Below, piece after piece: positions 1-7,829 of a stretch of 33,051 bases of DNA. The notes under the pieces were generated by a model. The model ran no database searches, had not been told where the DNA came from, and saw only the letters and a program-made list of their open reading frames with translations. Every line of letters begins with the position of its first letter. Within the stretch, counting starts at the first letter, position 1. The translations under genes and the position numbers were made by a program. Source of the DNA: CAG-103 sp048217285 (lineage in GTDB: Bacteria; Bacillota; Clostridia; Oscillospirales; Oscillospiraceae); contig DBFWVW010000060.1 of the NCBI GenBank assembly GCA_048217285.1, forward strand, positions 1-33,051, given 5' to 3'.

Positions 1-1307
1 CCGAACATATTCACGATCGTCGGCACGGCGTTTCCGAAGAAGCCGCCCGTCACGATGCCGAGCAGGAACGTCGACACGCCGCAGGCGAGCAGCAGCTCGC
101 AGAAATACTTGCTGCCGCGCTTGGGCTTCATCTTACCGAGCGCGATGAGCGCCGCGATCATCATCACAAGGCCGTAACCCATGTCCGCCATCATGATACC
201 GTAGAACAAGATGAAAAACGGCGCCATGAGCGGGTTCGGATCCACCGTGCCGTATGCCGGCAGGCTGTACATGTTTGTGACCATGTTCAGCGGTTCGGTA
301 AATTTGTTGTTTTTGAGTTTGACCGGCACCTCGGGGTACTCGTCCTCCGTGGGATCGGCCAGATCCCAGGCGCAGTCATACTTTGCGAGCACTGCGGTGA
401 GCTTACCCTCCTCCGGTGCCGTGAGCCAGCCGCGCATACACACGACGCTCTCTGTGCCGACGAGGCGCTCCTCCGCCTCCGCGCGGCCGAGCTTCACGCT
501 CGCGCGGTCGATGCAGAGCTTAAACGCATCCCGGTGCGGGGCAAAGGCGGCGATGTCCGTCTCCGCCTGCTCGCGCTTGCGGATGATGTCCGCAATCTGC
601 TGCTGCGCCTCCTCAATGTTCTGCTTTGCCGTGCCCGGCGTGCCGCTGAGGTTCGCCAGCGTGAAGCCGAACGCGCGCAGCGCCGTAATGGCTTCCGTCA
701 ACTCCTCTTTCAGACAAATGAGCAGCACATAGTGCTGTTCCTTGTCCGAAGAGATCTCATACAACTGCGACTCGGGCGCAGCGTCTGCCAGCGCCTTGGC
801 GGCCTCGGCAAGATCCACCGCCGCAGGCAGCATACCAAGAGAAATGCGGGTTCTTATGGTTTCACCCAGATCCAGCGGCAGGTCGAGCGTCTGCCACGGG
901 CGCAGGGCTTCCATATTGCTGCGGAGCTTGGCCTCTTCGCCGTTGAGCCGGCGCACAGCCGCCTCCAGTTCCTCGAGCTGTGCAACTGCATCCAGCTCCT
1001 GACGGTACGCACCGTCATCCAGGAAATCAGCCTCCGTGACCTCCGGCCGGGAACTGAGCAGCTTGGACTTGACCGGCGCATACTTGTCAAGCAGCTTAAG
1101 CGCGGCGGTCAGGCGCGTGAGTTCACTGCGCACCTCCGTCACATTGCCGCTCTCCTGACGCAGGACCGTGGCAGCCTCCGCATCCGCAAGCAGTGCGTCC
1201 GGTTCCGAGATCTGTACGCAGCCAAGCAGCATCAGATCCCGGAGCAGCTCATCTTTCTGCCGGCGAACGACCATGAGCCGCAGCTTTTTCATGTGTACAA
1301 TGGCCAT
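1..1307 (-). CDS. ntpI: V-type ATP synthase subunit I (3' end cut by window edge)
   Basis: This is the membrane stator subunit (a/I) of an A/V-type ATPase, which couples ion flow through the membrane ring to the soluble V1 head. About 435 codons are visible of a family that is usually near 650. The first 300 or so residues form the charged cytoplasmic arm. After it come the first membrane segments (for example around FFILFYGIMMADMGYGLVMM) and a GMKPKRG-like loop, as in the family. The start is the ATG at 1305-1307, which begins MAIVHMKKLRLMVV. It overlaps the stop of the upstream subunit gene by one base (TGATG), so the two are translationally coupled. The rest of the operon lies left of the window. 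Identification rests on the family pattern and on the adjacent G/H subunit. Confidence 0.88.
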   Translation of the reverse strand, partial: MAIVHMKKLRLMVVRRQKDELLRDLMLLGCVQISEPDALLADAEAATVLRQESGNVTEVRSELTRLTAALKLLDKYAPVKSKLLSSRPEVTEADFLDDGAYRQELDAVAQLEELEAAVRRLNGEEAKLRSNMEALRPWQTLDLPLDLGETIRTRISLGMLPAAVDLAEAAKALADAAPESQLYEISSDKEQHYVLLICLKEELTEAITALRAFGFTLANLSGTPGTAKQNIEEAQQQIADIIRKREQAETDIAAFAPHRDAFKLCIDRASVKLGRAEAEERLVGTESVVCMRGWLTAPEEGKLTAVLAKYDCAWDLADPTEDEYPEVPVKLKNNKFTEPLNMVTNMYSLPAYGTVDPNPLMAPFFILFYGIMMADMGYGLVMMIAALIALGKMKPKRGSKYFCELLLACGVSTFLLGIVTGGFFGNAVPTIVNMF

Positions 1308-1621
1308 CAGCCGTTCACGATCCTTTCCACGATGAGTGATGCAGCCCGATCCAGATTGGCCTTGGCCTTGATGCGCATGGCAGCTTCCTTATTCTTGGTC
1401 TCCGCCGCCAGCGTTTCCGCATCCGCCTTCGCCTTTTCATCCGATTTGGCCCGCAGCGTCTGCAGCTCCTGCTGCGCCTTGCCGACAGCAGCCTCTATCG
1501 CTGCCTTTCCCTCGGCCCGGGCCGCTTCCACCGCCGCCGCAGCGGCTGCCTGCGCGTCGGCTTTGATCTGCCTGGCCTGGTTTTCTGCGTCACTGATCGT
1601 TGTTATCGCCTCAAATGACAT
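1307..1621 (-). CDS. V-type ATP synthase subunit G/H
   Basis: A 104-aa protein made almost entirely of Ala, Lys, Glu and Gln heptads, predicted to be one long coiled coil. This is typical of the peripheral-stalk subunit G/H (NtpF/NtpH type) that pairs with subunit E and braces the V1 head against subunit I. An AGGGAGG ribosome site lies just upstream, about 8 bases from the ATG. The gene overlaps the ntpI start by one base and is the first gene of the visible operon. Coiled-coil composition alone is weak evidence, but position, size and coupling to ntpI make the call firm. Confidence 0.85.
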   Translation of the reverse strand: MSFEAITTISDAENQARQIKADAQAAAAAAVEAARAEGKAAIEAAVGKAQQELQTLRAKSDEKAKADAETLAAETKNKEAAMRIKAKANLDRAASLIVERIVNG

Positions 1622-1701
1622 CCGTACACCTCCCTACGAATCAATCTGTTATTATGCCGCGCAACGCCCGTATACACGAACTGTTTCTACATAATGTAGG
1701 T

Positions 1702-1730
1702 ATTTTACCTTATTTACAGCCGTTAATCAA
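1702..1730 (-). promoter_or_regulatory. Promoter of the V-ATPase operon
   Basis: On the minus strand TTGATT (1725-1730) and TAAAAT (1702-1707) are 17 bases apart, about 80 bases before the subunit G/H start. A perfect 13-bp palindrome CTACATAATGTAG (1687-1699) lies a few bases downstream of the -10 box, where a repressor could act. Confidence 0.5.
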
Positions 1731-1893
1731 GTGAAACTGCCCAAAATTGTCTGTCAAAATTCAAACACCTGTGTGTTAAAAAACTATTGATATTGCTAGC
1801 TTTTTCACGTCATTGACGAAAAATTAACGTTTTCGTTTTTGCATGATTTCTCGTGATGGGAGCATTCAAAATTTCTGATGCGAAAAGCGAAAA

Positions 1894-1923
1894 AATGTTG
1901 GGAAATCCAAGATTTCAACATTT
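1894..1923. other. Hairpin in the 1622-2024 intergenic region
   Basis: The gene-free stretch 1622-2024 is AT-rich and holds the two divergent promoters. It also holds an imperfect stem: AAATGTTG, a two-base bulge, GAAATC, a CAA loop, GATTTC and CAACATTT, followed by a T-rich run. It could insulate the plus-strand promoter from read-through. No small gene is seen here. Confidence 0.4.
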
Positions 1924-1938
1924 AAAATGTTTTTTCCC

Positions 1939-1967
1939 TTGCTATTATGCCGGAAATAGCCTATAAT
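1939..1967 (+). promoter_or_regulatory. Promoter of the E2-like acyltransferase gene
   Basis: TTGCTA (1939-1944) and a consensus TATAAT (1962-1967) are 17 bases apart, about 57 bases upstream of the chosen ATG at 2025. Confidence 0.55.
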
Positions 1968-2024
1968 GTTTTTGCTAAAGTTAAAAATTTTGAACTTTAT
2001 TCGCATATTCGGAGGTACTTTCAT

Positions 2025-2900
2025 ATGGAGAGCAAACGCCGTTTCGGCGACCGCAAGGACGGCCGCCTGATCCAATCCCTTGCACCGTTTTACAAGTTTA
2101 TGCCCTACATCATGCCCATGAAAAACGACGCCTGCAACCAGTTTGAGGACTGCATCGAGATCACGAACACCGACCGCTGGCTGCGGCAAAAGCGTCTCGA
2201 GGGCTACAAGGGCCTCGGCTACCTGCACCTGTTCATTGCGGCCTACATCCGCATGGTCTCCCTCCGCCCCGGCATCAACCGCTTCGTGGCCGGCCGGCGC
2301 ATCTATGCGCGCAACAATATCGAGGTCGTGCTGACCGTGCGCCGCAGTATGTCCACCACCTCGAACGAGACGACCATCAAGGCCGTCTTTGCCCCGACGG
2401 ACACGATCTTCGACGTCTACCGCAAGATGAACGAGAAGATCGACGAGATCAAGTACGGCGATCAGGACAACAACACCGAACAGGTCGCCGGCGCGCTCAT
2501 CAAACTGCCGCGTTTCCTGCTGCGTTTCGCCATCGGCTGCCTGCGCGTGATGGATTACTTCGGCGTCATCCCGCAGAAGCTCCTCGACGCCAGCCCCTTC
2601 CACGGCTCGATGATCATCACCGACATGGGCTCGCTCGGCATCCCGCCGATCTATCACCATCTGTACAACTTCGGCAATCTGCCGATGTTCATCGCCTTCG
2701 GTGCCAAGCGCAAGGCGGTCGAGCTCGACCGCGAGGGCAAGCCAGTCGAGCGCAAGTACATTGACTTCATGGCCGTCATGGACGAGCGCGTATGCGACGG
2801 GTATTATTATGCCTCTTCATTCAAGTACATGAAGATGTATATGCACAATCCCGCGCTGTTGGAAGTCCCGCCGGAGAAAGTGGTCGAGGATCTGTTCTAA
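2025..2900 (+). CDS. 2-oxo acid dehydrogenase E2-like acyltransferase domain protein, His motif changed
   Basis: A 291-aa protein matching only the catalytic (CAT-like) domain of 2-oxo acid dehydrogenase E2 subunits. Lipoyl and peripheral subunit-binding domains are absent. The fold is suggested by IEITNTDRWL near the start, a central region ending in GSMIITDMGSLGIPPIYHHL and the C-terminal block DERVCDGYYYASSF. In active E2 enzymes that block reads DHRVVDG, with His as the catalytic base. Here Glu takes the His position, so ordinary acyl transfer is doubtful. The ATG at 2025 is chosen because GGAGG sits 9 bases upstream; an in-frame ATG at 1947 has no such site and overlaps the promoter. The gene is monocistronic, with its own promoter and terminator. 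Its substrate is unknown. Confidence 0.8.
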   Translation: MESKRRFGDRKDGRLIQSLAPFYKFMPYIMPMKNDACNQFEDCIEITNTDRWLRQKRLEGYKGLGYLHLFIAAYIRMVSLRPGINRFVAGRRIYARNNIEVVLTVRRSMSTTSNETTIKAVFAPTDTIFDVYRKMNEKIDEIKYGDQDNNTEQVAGALIKLPRFLLRFAIGCLRVMDYFGVIPQKLLDASPFHGSMIITDMGSLGIPPIYHHLYNFGNLPMFIAFGAKRKAVELDREGKPVERKYIDFMAVMDERVCDGYYYASSFKYMKMYMHNPALLEVPPEKVVEDLF

Positions 2901-3051
2901 GCATCCATACATATGGGAAAACCTCCTGCTGTGCAGGAGGTTTTTGCATTTGTACCGGCCGCGCGGCGGGCTGCGGCCGAACCGCGCGCGCAGCCGAACA
3001 CAGCAGCAGCATGATGAGCATGACAAGGATCACAAAGCGGAGTTTTTTCAC
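2821..3051 (-). CDS. Small putative secreted or membrane protein (uncertain)
   Basis: A 76-codon frame starting at GTG (3049-3051), 8 bases after a strong AAAGGAGG. The N-terminus is MKKLRFVILVMLIMLLLCSA, a convincing signal peptide or membrane anchor, followed by a Pro/Arg/Gln-rich tail. Against it, the frame runs through the terminator stem and overlaps the 3' end of the acyltransferase gene by 80 bases, so the C-terminal half may not be a conserved protein. No family is recognised. The ribosome site and signal-like start are the only support. Confidence 0.35.
   Translation of the reverse strand: MKKLRFVILVMLIMLLLCSAARAVRPQPAARPVQMQKPPAQQEVFPYVWMLRTDPRPLSPAGLPTARDCAYTSSCT
2918..2945 (+). 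terminator. Rho-independent terminator
   Basis: Stem CCTCCTG / CAGGAGG with a 5-base loop, flanked by AAAA and TTTTT, 18 bases after the acyltransferase stop. The A and T flanks make it usable in both directions. Confidence 0.85.
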
Positions 3052-3151
3052 GGATGCATCCTCCTTTGCTTTCGTTTGACACCAGTATACACAGCCGCTA
3101 CAAAAAAAGCCGTCGCATCCTGACGGCAAACGGACAATTTTGCAGAGACAA

Positions 3152-3190
3152 GATGTCCCCGGCGCGGAATCTCTCCGCGCCGGGGACATC
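3152..3190 (-). terminator. Terminator-like hairpin after the DUF4825 gene
   Basis: A perfect 17-bp stem with a 5-base loop lies 9 bases downstream of the stop at 3199. Only a weak U-tract follows on the minus strand. Confidence 0.6.
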
Positions 3191-3198
3191 TCAGATTG

Positions 3199-3747
3199 TC
3201 ACTGTGTCTGAGCATAGAATGCCGCCACAAAATCCGCATCCTCCAGCCGTGCCTGCACCCGATCGTGCATGGCCGTACCGTCGCGCAGCGCGGACAGCGG
3301 CGCGCCGAGCACTGCCTCCATCTGCGCGCGGGTAAAAACATAGCTGCCGTCGGAAAATTCATAGCACACCACGCTGAGATTGTCGATGAGCGCAAACGCC
3401 GCCGCAGAATCATAAATCAGGTCGCGCCGAACCTTGTCCGTGCCGATTTCTGCGGCCGCAGCCTGATAGCGAACGCACAGCCGCGCGTCATTTTCGATCT
3501 CAAAGCGCGAGGGCATATCGCCAAGCGGCAGATGGTAAAACAGGTTCACGGTGTTGCTGTTATCGCCGACATAGGGGCTTGCATACGCGAGCACCGCGGA
3601 AAAGTCGTGCGTGCGCGCATCCGTCTGTGCCGCGCGTGTCTGCTCCTGCTGCCGCTCCTGCGCGGGCAGGAGCCAGAACGCAATGGCCGCTAGCAGCACA
3701 GCGCCCAGCACCAGTAAGGATACGATCCAGATATTTTTACGCTGCAT
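3199..3747 (-). CDS. DUF4825 domain-containing membrane-anchored protein
   Basis: A 182-aa protein with one N-terminal membrane segment (about residues 7-27), then an extracytoplasmic domain. The domain carries the pattern ASPYVGDNSNTVNLFYHLPL, which resembles DUF4825 proteins of Firmicutes. Function is unknown. The ATG at 3745-3747 is preceded by AAGGAGG 8 bases upstream and is preferred over an ATG six codons earlier. The gene overlaps the 3' end of the preceding membrane protein by 11 bases and is the last gene of the PadR-led operon. Confidence 0.7.
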   Translation of the reverse strand: MQRKNIWIVSLLVLGAVLLAAIAFWLLPAQERQQEQTRAAQTDARTHDFSAVLAYASPYVGDNSNTVNLFYHLPLGDMPSRFEIENDARLCVRYQAAAAEIGTDKVRRDLIYDSAAAFALIDNLSVVCYEFSDGSYVFTRAQMEAVLGAPLSALRDGTAMHDRVQARLEDADFVAAFYAQTQ

Positions 3748-4405
3748 TCGTCTCTCCTCCTTCACATTGCGCGAGCAGGCGTGGAAATGTCCCGGCCGCG
3801 ATGGGGTACGCGATCGTGCTCAGCGCAAGATAATACGGCGCCGCCGCGACGCCGAGCGCATACGGCCCGTCGATGCGCACTGGCTGCGAAAACCACACAT
3901 TGCCGGCAAACAGCACCGCGCTCGCCGCGCCCACGCACACAAGGAAAAACACGCCCCAAACCAGCCACACACGCCGGTACTCCCGGTGCAGCTGCGCCGT
4001 GTCCACGGTCATAATCTCCGCCGGATCGTCCCGCCGGCGGCGCAAATACAAAATGCCAAACACCACCACAGGCACAAACGCTGCCAGACAGGCGGCCCCG
4101 GCGCGCACGAGCAGCGTCGGGATCGTGAGGATCCACACGATCACACTCGCCAGCAGGAGCGACTGCATCCGTCCGGCACGCCACTGCTGTGCACGGACGC
4201 GCACGCCCGTACCCAGCACTCCGTCGAGCGACGGCAGCTGCGCTTTTGTCGCGCGCACGGCCTCCGACGCCGGCACGCCCTGCGCAATCAGATCATCGCG
4301 CCGCGCGGCCAGATTGCCGTAGATCTCTTCTTTCAGGTCGCGGTTTTCCGGGGTGTCGCCCCGGTGCGCAAAGAGCGCGTCCACATAGGCTCTGAGTTCA
4401 TCCAT
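3737..4405 (-). CDS. HAAS/permease-prefix domain membrane protein
   Basis: A 222-aa protein. Residues 1-75 (MDELRAYVDALFAHRG..., NRDLKEEIYGNLAARRDDL) are a helical HAAS or permease-prefix domain, common in proteins encoded next to PadR regulators. About four membrane segments follow, near residues 82-100, 104-120, 147-168 and 186-207. Its ATG lies inside the end of the padR gene (8-bp overlap), so the two are coupled. In related pairs the PadR protein controls the membrane protein, and the HAAS domain is thought to signal across the membrane. The specific role is unknown. Confidence 0.75.
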   Translation of the reverse strand: MDELRAYVDALFAHRGDTPENRDLKEEIYGNLAARRDDLIAQGVPASEAVRATKAQLPSLDGVLGTGVRVRAQQWRAGRMQSLLLASVIVWILTIPTLLVRAGAACLAAFVPVVVFGILYLRRRRDDPAEIMTVDTAQLHREYRRVWLVWGVFFLVCVGAASAVLFAGNVWFSQPVRIDGPYALGVAAAPYYLALSTIAYPIAAGTFPRLLAQCEGGETNAA

Positions 4406-4748
4406 GTTCCTCGCCTCCGATCAGCACACAGTCAATGATATCCCGCGCCGCGCGCCACTGCGCCACTGCATCATACAGCAAAGCCGTACCCGCTGGCGTG
4501 ATGCGGTAATACTTCCGGCGCGCCCCCTGTGAGGCGTCGCCCCAGTAGCTCTGTACGCAGCCGTCCCGCTCCAGGCGCTTGAGGCTCGTATAGAGCGACG
4601 GTTCCTTGAGCTCATAGCGTCCGCCGGTGCGCTGCGCGATCGTCTTGATGATCTCATATCCATAGCTGTCGTGCGCGCTGAGCACCTGCAGAAGCATCGC
4701 GTCAATACTGCCGCGGATCAGGTCACTGCGAATGGTCGTTTCCGCCAA
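4398..4748 (-). CDS. PadR family transcriptional regulator
   Basis: A 116-aa winged-helix regulator with the PadR signature: LIRGSIDAMLLQVLSAHDSYGYEI, then KEPSLYTSLKRLERDG (recognition helix and wing) and ARRKYYRITPAG. It probably represses its own operon. The start chosen is TTG at 4746-4748, because AAAGGAGG lies 8 bases upstream. A longer reading to an ATG at 4799 would run through the -10 region of the promoter. The gene heads a three-gene operon with the HAAS membrane protein and the DUF4825 protein. Confidence 0.88.
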   Translation of the reverse strand: MAETTIRSDLIRGSIDAMLLQVLSAHDSYGYEIIKTIAQRTGGRYELKEPSLYTSLKRLERDGCVQSYWGDASQGARRKYYRITPAGTALLYDAVAQWRAARDIIDCVLIGGEEHG

Positions 4749-4770
4749 GCCGTTCGCCTCCTTTGCGTAC

Positions 4771-4799
4771 ATTAAAACACAAATTACTATGTGTGTCAA
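4771..4799 (-). promoter_or_regulatory. padR promoter with embedded operator-like dyad
   Basis: TTGACA (4794-4799) and TTTAAT (4771-4776) on the minus strand have exact 17-base spacing. The spacer holds the dyad ACACA-N8-TGTGT. A dyad between the boxes fits autorepression by the PadR protein; the assignment to PadR is inference. Confidence 0.7.
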
Positions 4800-4814
4800 G
4801 GTAATATTTTAGAA

Positions 4815-4842
4815 ACAGGGCCATCCGCTCGGATGGCCCTGT
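4815..4842 (-). terminator. Terminator of prfC
   Basis: A 12-bp perfect stem (ACAGGGCCATCC / GGATGGCCCTGT) with a 4-base loop, 7 bases after the prfC stop on the minus strand, followed by TTCTAAAATATT. It also separates prfC from the padR promoter. Confidence 0.75.
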
Positions 4843-4848
4843 ACGATC

Positions 4849-6453
4849 TTATGCCTCGTCGTCCTGATTCGTGCTGAACTCTGCCAGCGTCAGGCCGGGG
4901 TTTTTCTGCTCCGCCCAGCGGATGCTCCACTCATTGTTGAAGATGAGTAGGTTGTGACCGCGGAAGTCCTGCACCCACTTCGTGTCCGAGGCGAGGTTGA
5001 GCGCCGTGGGGTCGGTGCCCTCGCTCGTGATCCAGCGGATATAGGAATACGACAAATCGCGGCGGCGGATGTCGATGTTGTATTCATTCTTGAGCCGGTA
5101 CTCCAGCACCTCAAACTGCAGCACGCCGACCGCGCCGACGATGACCTCCTCCATGCCGCTGTTCGGCTCATGGAAGATCTGGATGGCGCCCTCCTGCGCG
5201 ATCTGCGTGACGCCCTTGACAAACTGCTTGCGCTTCATGGTGTCCACCTGGGAAATAACGGAGAAGTGCTCCGGCGCGAACGTGGGAATGCCCTCGAAGC
5301 GCACGCGCATCTTCGGATCGCAGATCGTGTCGCCGATGGAGAAAATACCGGGGTCAAATACACCGATGATGTCGCCGGCGTAGGCCTCGTTGATGATGGC
5401 GCGCTCCTGCGCCATGAGCTGCTGCGGCTGCGCGAGCTTGAGCGTCTTGCCGCCCTGCACGTGCAGATACTCATGATCGCGCTCGAACTTGCCCGAGCAA
5501 ATGCGCATGAAGGCGATGCGGTCGCGATGGGCCTTGTTCATGTTCGCCTGGATCTTGAACACGAACGCGGAAAACGCCGGCTGCATCGGATCGACCACAC
5601 CGTCCGATGTCGTGCGCGGCAGCGGCGGCATCGTCATGTGCAGGAAGTTTTCCAGGAACGGTTCCACACCGAAATTCGTCAGCGCAGAGCCAAAAAACAC
5701 CGGGCTGAGCCGGCCGGCGCGCACCTCGTCGAGATCAAAGGCATAGCCCGCGCCGTCGAGCAGCTCGATGTCCTCGGTCAGCTTTTCGCGCTGGCGCGGG
5801 CCAATCAGCTCGCCGAGCCGCTCGATGTCCGTGAGCTCGCACTCGATGGGACGGATCTTGTTCTGCCCGCGGTGGAACTCCTGAAACGCCAGGATCTCGC
5901 GGCGGTCGCGGTCGAACACGCCCTTGAAGTCGTGCCCGCAGCCGATCGGCCAGTTGACCGGATAAGTGCCGATGCCAAACTCGTTTTCCAGCTGCTCCAT
6001 GAGTTCAAACGGGTCGCGGGCCTCACGGTCGAGCTTATTGATGAATGTGAAGATCGGGATGTGGCGCATGGCGCAGATCTTGAAGAGCTTGCGCGTCTGC
6101 GGCTCGATACCCTTGGCTGCGTCAATGACCATAACGGCGCTGTCCGCCGCCATGAGCGTGCGGTAGGTGTCCTCCGAAAAGTCCTGGTGGCCCGGGGTGT
6201 CGAGGATGTTGATGCAATAGCCCTCGTATTCAAACTGCATGACCGACGACGTGATGGAGATGCCGCGCTGTTTTTCGAGCTCCATCCAGTCCGAAACCGC
6301 GTGGCGCGCGGTTGCCTTGCCCTTGACCGAGCCGGCGAGCTGGATGGCCCCGCCGTACAGCAGCAGCTTTTCCGTGAGCGTCGTCTTGCCGGCGTCCGGA
6401 TGCGAGATGATCGCAAACGTCCGGCGGCGCTCGATTTCCTGTTTCAGATCCAT
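4849..6453 (-). CDS. prfC: Peptide chain release factor 3
   Basis: A 534-aa translational GTPase that speeds release of RF1/RF2 from the ribosome after termination. The GTPase motifs are intact: P-loop SHPDAGKTT at residues 17-25, DTPGHQD at 85-91 and NKLD at 139-142. Full family length and order of domains are present. The ATG at 6451-6453 (MDLKQEIERRRTF) is preceded by GAGGAG; an upstream in-frame ATG has no good site. It is monocistronic with its own promoter and terminator. Confidence 0.96.
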   Translation of the reverse strand: MDLKQEIERRRTFAIISHPDAGKTTLTEKLLLYGGAIQLAGSVKGKATARHAVSDWMELEKQRGISITSSVMQFEYEGYCINILDTPGHQDFSEDTYRTLMAADSAVMVIDAAKGIEPQTRKLFKICAMRHIPIFTFINKLDREARDPFELMEQLENEFGIGTYPVNWPIGCGHDFKGVFDRDRREILAFQEFHRGQNKIRPIECELTDIERLGELIGPRQREKLTEDIELLDGAGYAFDLDEVRAGRLSPVFFGSALTNFGVEPFLENFLHMTMPPLPRTTSDGVVDPMQPAFSAFVFKIQANMNKAHRDRIAFMRICSGKFERDHEYLHVQGGKTLKLAQPQQLMAQERAIINEAYAGDIIGVFDPGIFSIGDTICDPKMRVRFEGIPTFAPEHFSVISQVDTMKRKQFVKGVTQIAQEGAIQIFHEPNSGMEEVIVGAVGVLQFEVLEYRLKNEYNIDIRRRDLSYSYIRWITSEGTDPTALNLASDTKWVQDFRGHNLLIFNNEWSIRWAEQKNPGLTLAEFSTNQDDEA

Positions 6454-6494
6454 AGTCCGCTCCTCTGTTGTTCTTTCAAATATCAAACTTAGAT

Positions 6495-6523
6495 AGTATA
6501 CCCGATTTTTCCCGCAAGTGCAA
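6495..6523 (-). promoter_or_regulatory. prfC promoter
   Basis: TTGCAC (6518-6523) and TATACT (6495-6500) on the minus strand with 17-base spacing, about 40 bases upstream of the prfC start. Confidence 0.6.
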
Positions 6524-6537
6524 CAAAAACCTGACCG

Positions 6538-7770
6538 TCAGGCCGTCTGCTCGCGCAGATAGAGCGTAAGCGTGGCGAGGAAGATATCCTTCGCGTCATA
6601 GCGCGGCGTGAGCGGAGCCAGCTGCGTGAAGAAATGCTCGCTTCCCAGCGACGTGCACAACGCGTGCGCACGCTCGAGCGCCGGGGTGTCCTCGTCCTCC
6701 GCCAGCCGCATGGCCAGCTCCGGCAGCAGGAGCTTGAGATCATAGATCTCCCCGCGCGGGTAGGCACACGCCTCCAGCACACATTCCAGGCCCGCGAACG
6801 CGCAGGCCGTCAGGTCACTATGCTGATCGCTGAGGATGCGGTCGGTCAGCGGCGTGTCGCTGCGGAAAAAATCCAGCATGGAATCCGGCGGCGTCAGCTC
6901 CCGGCGCAGCAGCCAGAGCAGATAGTCGCGCGCGACGCTCTCGAGCAGCGTCTGTCCGTCCGGCTCAAACGTATAGGTCCGGCCAATATAGCTGCCGAGC
7001 ACGCGCAGCGTGTCCGTATAGCCGAGGGCGATGCTGCGGCGCAGTGCGTCAGGGTCAAACTCCAGCAACTTGCCCAGCGGCTCCGCCGGGGCGATATAGG
7101 TCACAAGCGGATGGTTCGCGTATTTTTTCTCCGGCGTCTCCGGCTTGAGCCCGATGGCGATGACGCGGTCGGCGCCAAGGCGAAATGCCGTTCCGATCGG
7201 CAGGTTGTCCGAATACGCGCCGTCGAGGTAATTCTGCCCGTCGATCTCGCACATCGGAAACATCGGATAGCACGCCGACGACGCGAGGATCCACTGCGGC
7301 AGATAGCCGGGCGCAATGTCCTGCTTGCGCACTTCGACCGGCTGAAACGACGGGAAACGCGCCGTCATGAGTCCAAAATCCACCGGAGAAGCGAAAAAGC
7401 GCGCCTCGTCGAGATACTGGTGCACAAGCGCGCGATACGGCGTGATGTCCACCGTGCGGCGGTTGAGATCCGCCCAGTCTTTCACCCGCGCGATGAGCTG
7501 CTCCGGGTGCTCGGCCAGTGCTGCCAGCTCGCGCTTTTCGTGCGGCGTGGCGTCGTCGCGCTCAAGCATGATCTGCTCTTCCGTGATGTGGGTCCAGAGA
7601 TCCCACGCACAGTCAAAATCACCCTGCACCATCAGTGCCGCCGTGACCGAGCCGATGGACGTGCCCGTAACGATATCAAACGGGATGCCCAGCTCCCGCA
7701 TCGCCTTCCACGCGCCGACCTGATACGCGCCCTTCGTGCCGCCACCGGCCAGCGCGATTGCCTGCTTCAT
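6538..7770 (-). CDS. Patatin-like phospholipase family protein
   Basis: A 410-aa cytoplasmic Ser-Asp dyad lipase. The oxyanion-hole motif GGGTKG is at residues 9-14, the nucleophile motif GTSIG at 36-40 (Ser38) and the catalytic Asp in YLDGAYSDNLP at Asp183. The C-terminal 200 residues form an extra helical domain of unknown role. The ATG at 7768-7770 follows AAGGAGGG by 7 bases; an open frame extends far upstream but overlaps the neighbouring regulator gene. The natural lipid substrate is not known. It has its own promoter. Confidence 0.88.
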   Translation of the reverse strand: MKQAIALAGGGTKGAYQVGAWKAMRELGIPFDIVTGTSIGSVTAALMVQGDFDCAWDLWTHITEEQIMLERDDATPHEKRELAALAEHPEQLIARVKDWADLNRRTVDITPYRALVHQYLDEARFFASPVDFGLMTARFPSFQPVEVRKQDIAPGYLPQWILASSACYPMFPMCEIDGQNYLDGAYSDNLPIGTAFRLGADRVIAIGLKPETPEKKYANHPLVTYIAPAEPLGKLLEFDPDALRRSIALGYTDTLRVLGSYIGRTYTFEPDGQTLLESVARDYLLWLLRRELTPPDSMLDFFRSDTPLTDRILSDQHSDLTACAFAGLECVLEACAYPRGEIYDLKLLLPELAMRLAEDEDTPALERAHALCTSLGSEHFFTQLAPLTPRYDAKDIFLATLTLYLREQTA

Positions 7771-7800
7771 GGTACATCCCTCCTTAGTTTCCGGCCATAT

Positions 7801-7829
7801 ATTGTATACGCAATGCCTGCAAAAATCAA
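7801..7829 (-). promoter_or_regulatory. Promoter of the patatin-like gene
   Basis: TTGATT (7824-7829) and TACAAT (7801-7806) on the minus strand, 17 bases apart. The -35 box overlaps the stop codon of the XRE gene. Confidence 0.55.

Noticed and set aside
534..1694. A 386-codon plus-strand frame across the V-ATPase genes
   Set aside because: Antisense shadow of two coupled, recognisable V-ATPase subunit genes.
4954..6492. A 512-codon plus-strand frame opposite prfC
   Set aside because: Antisense shadow of a complete release factor gene.
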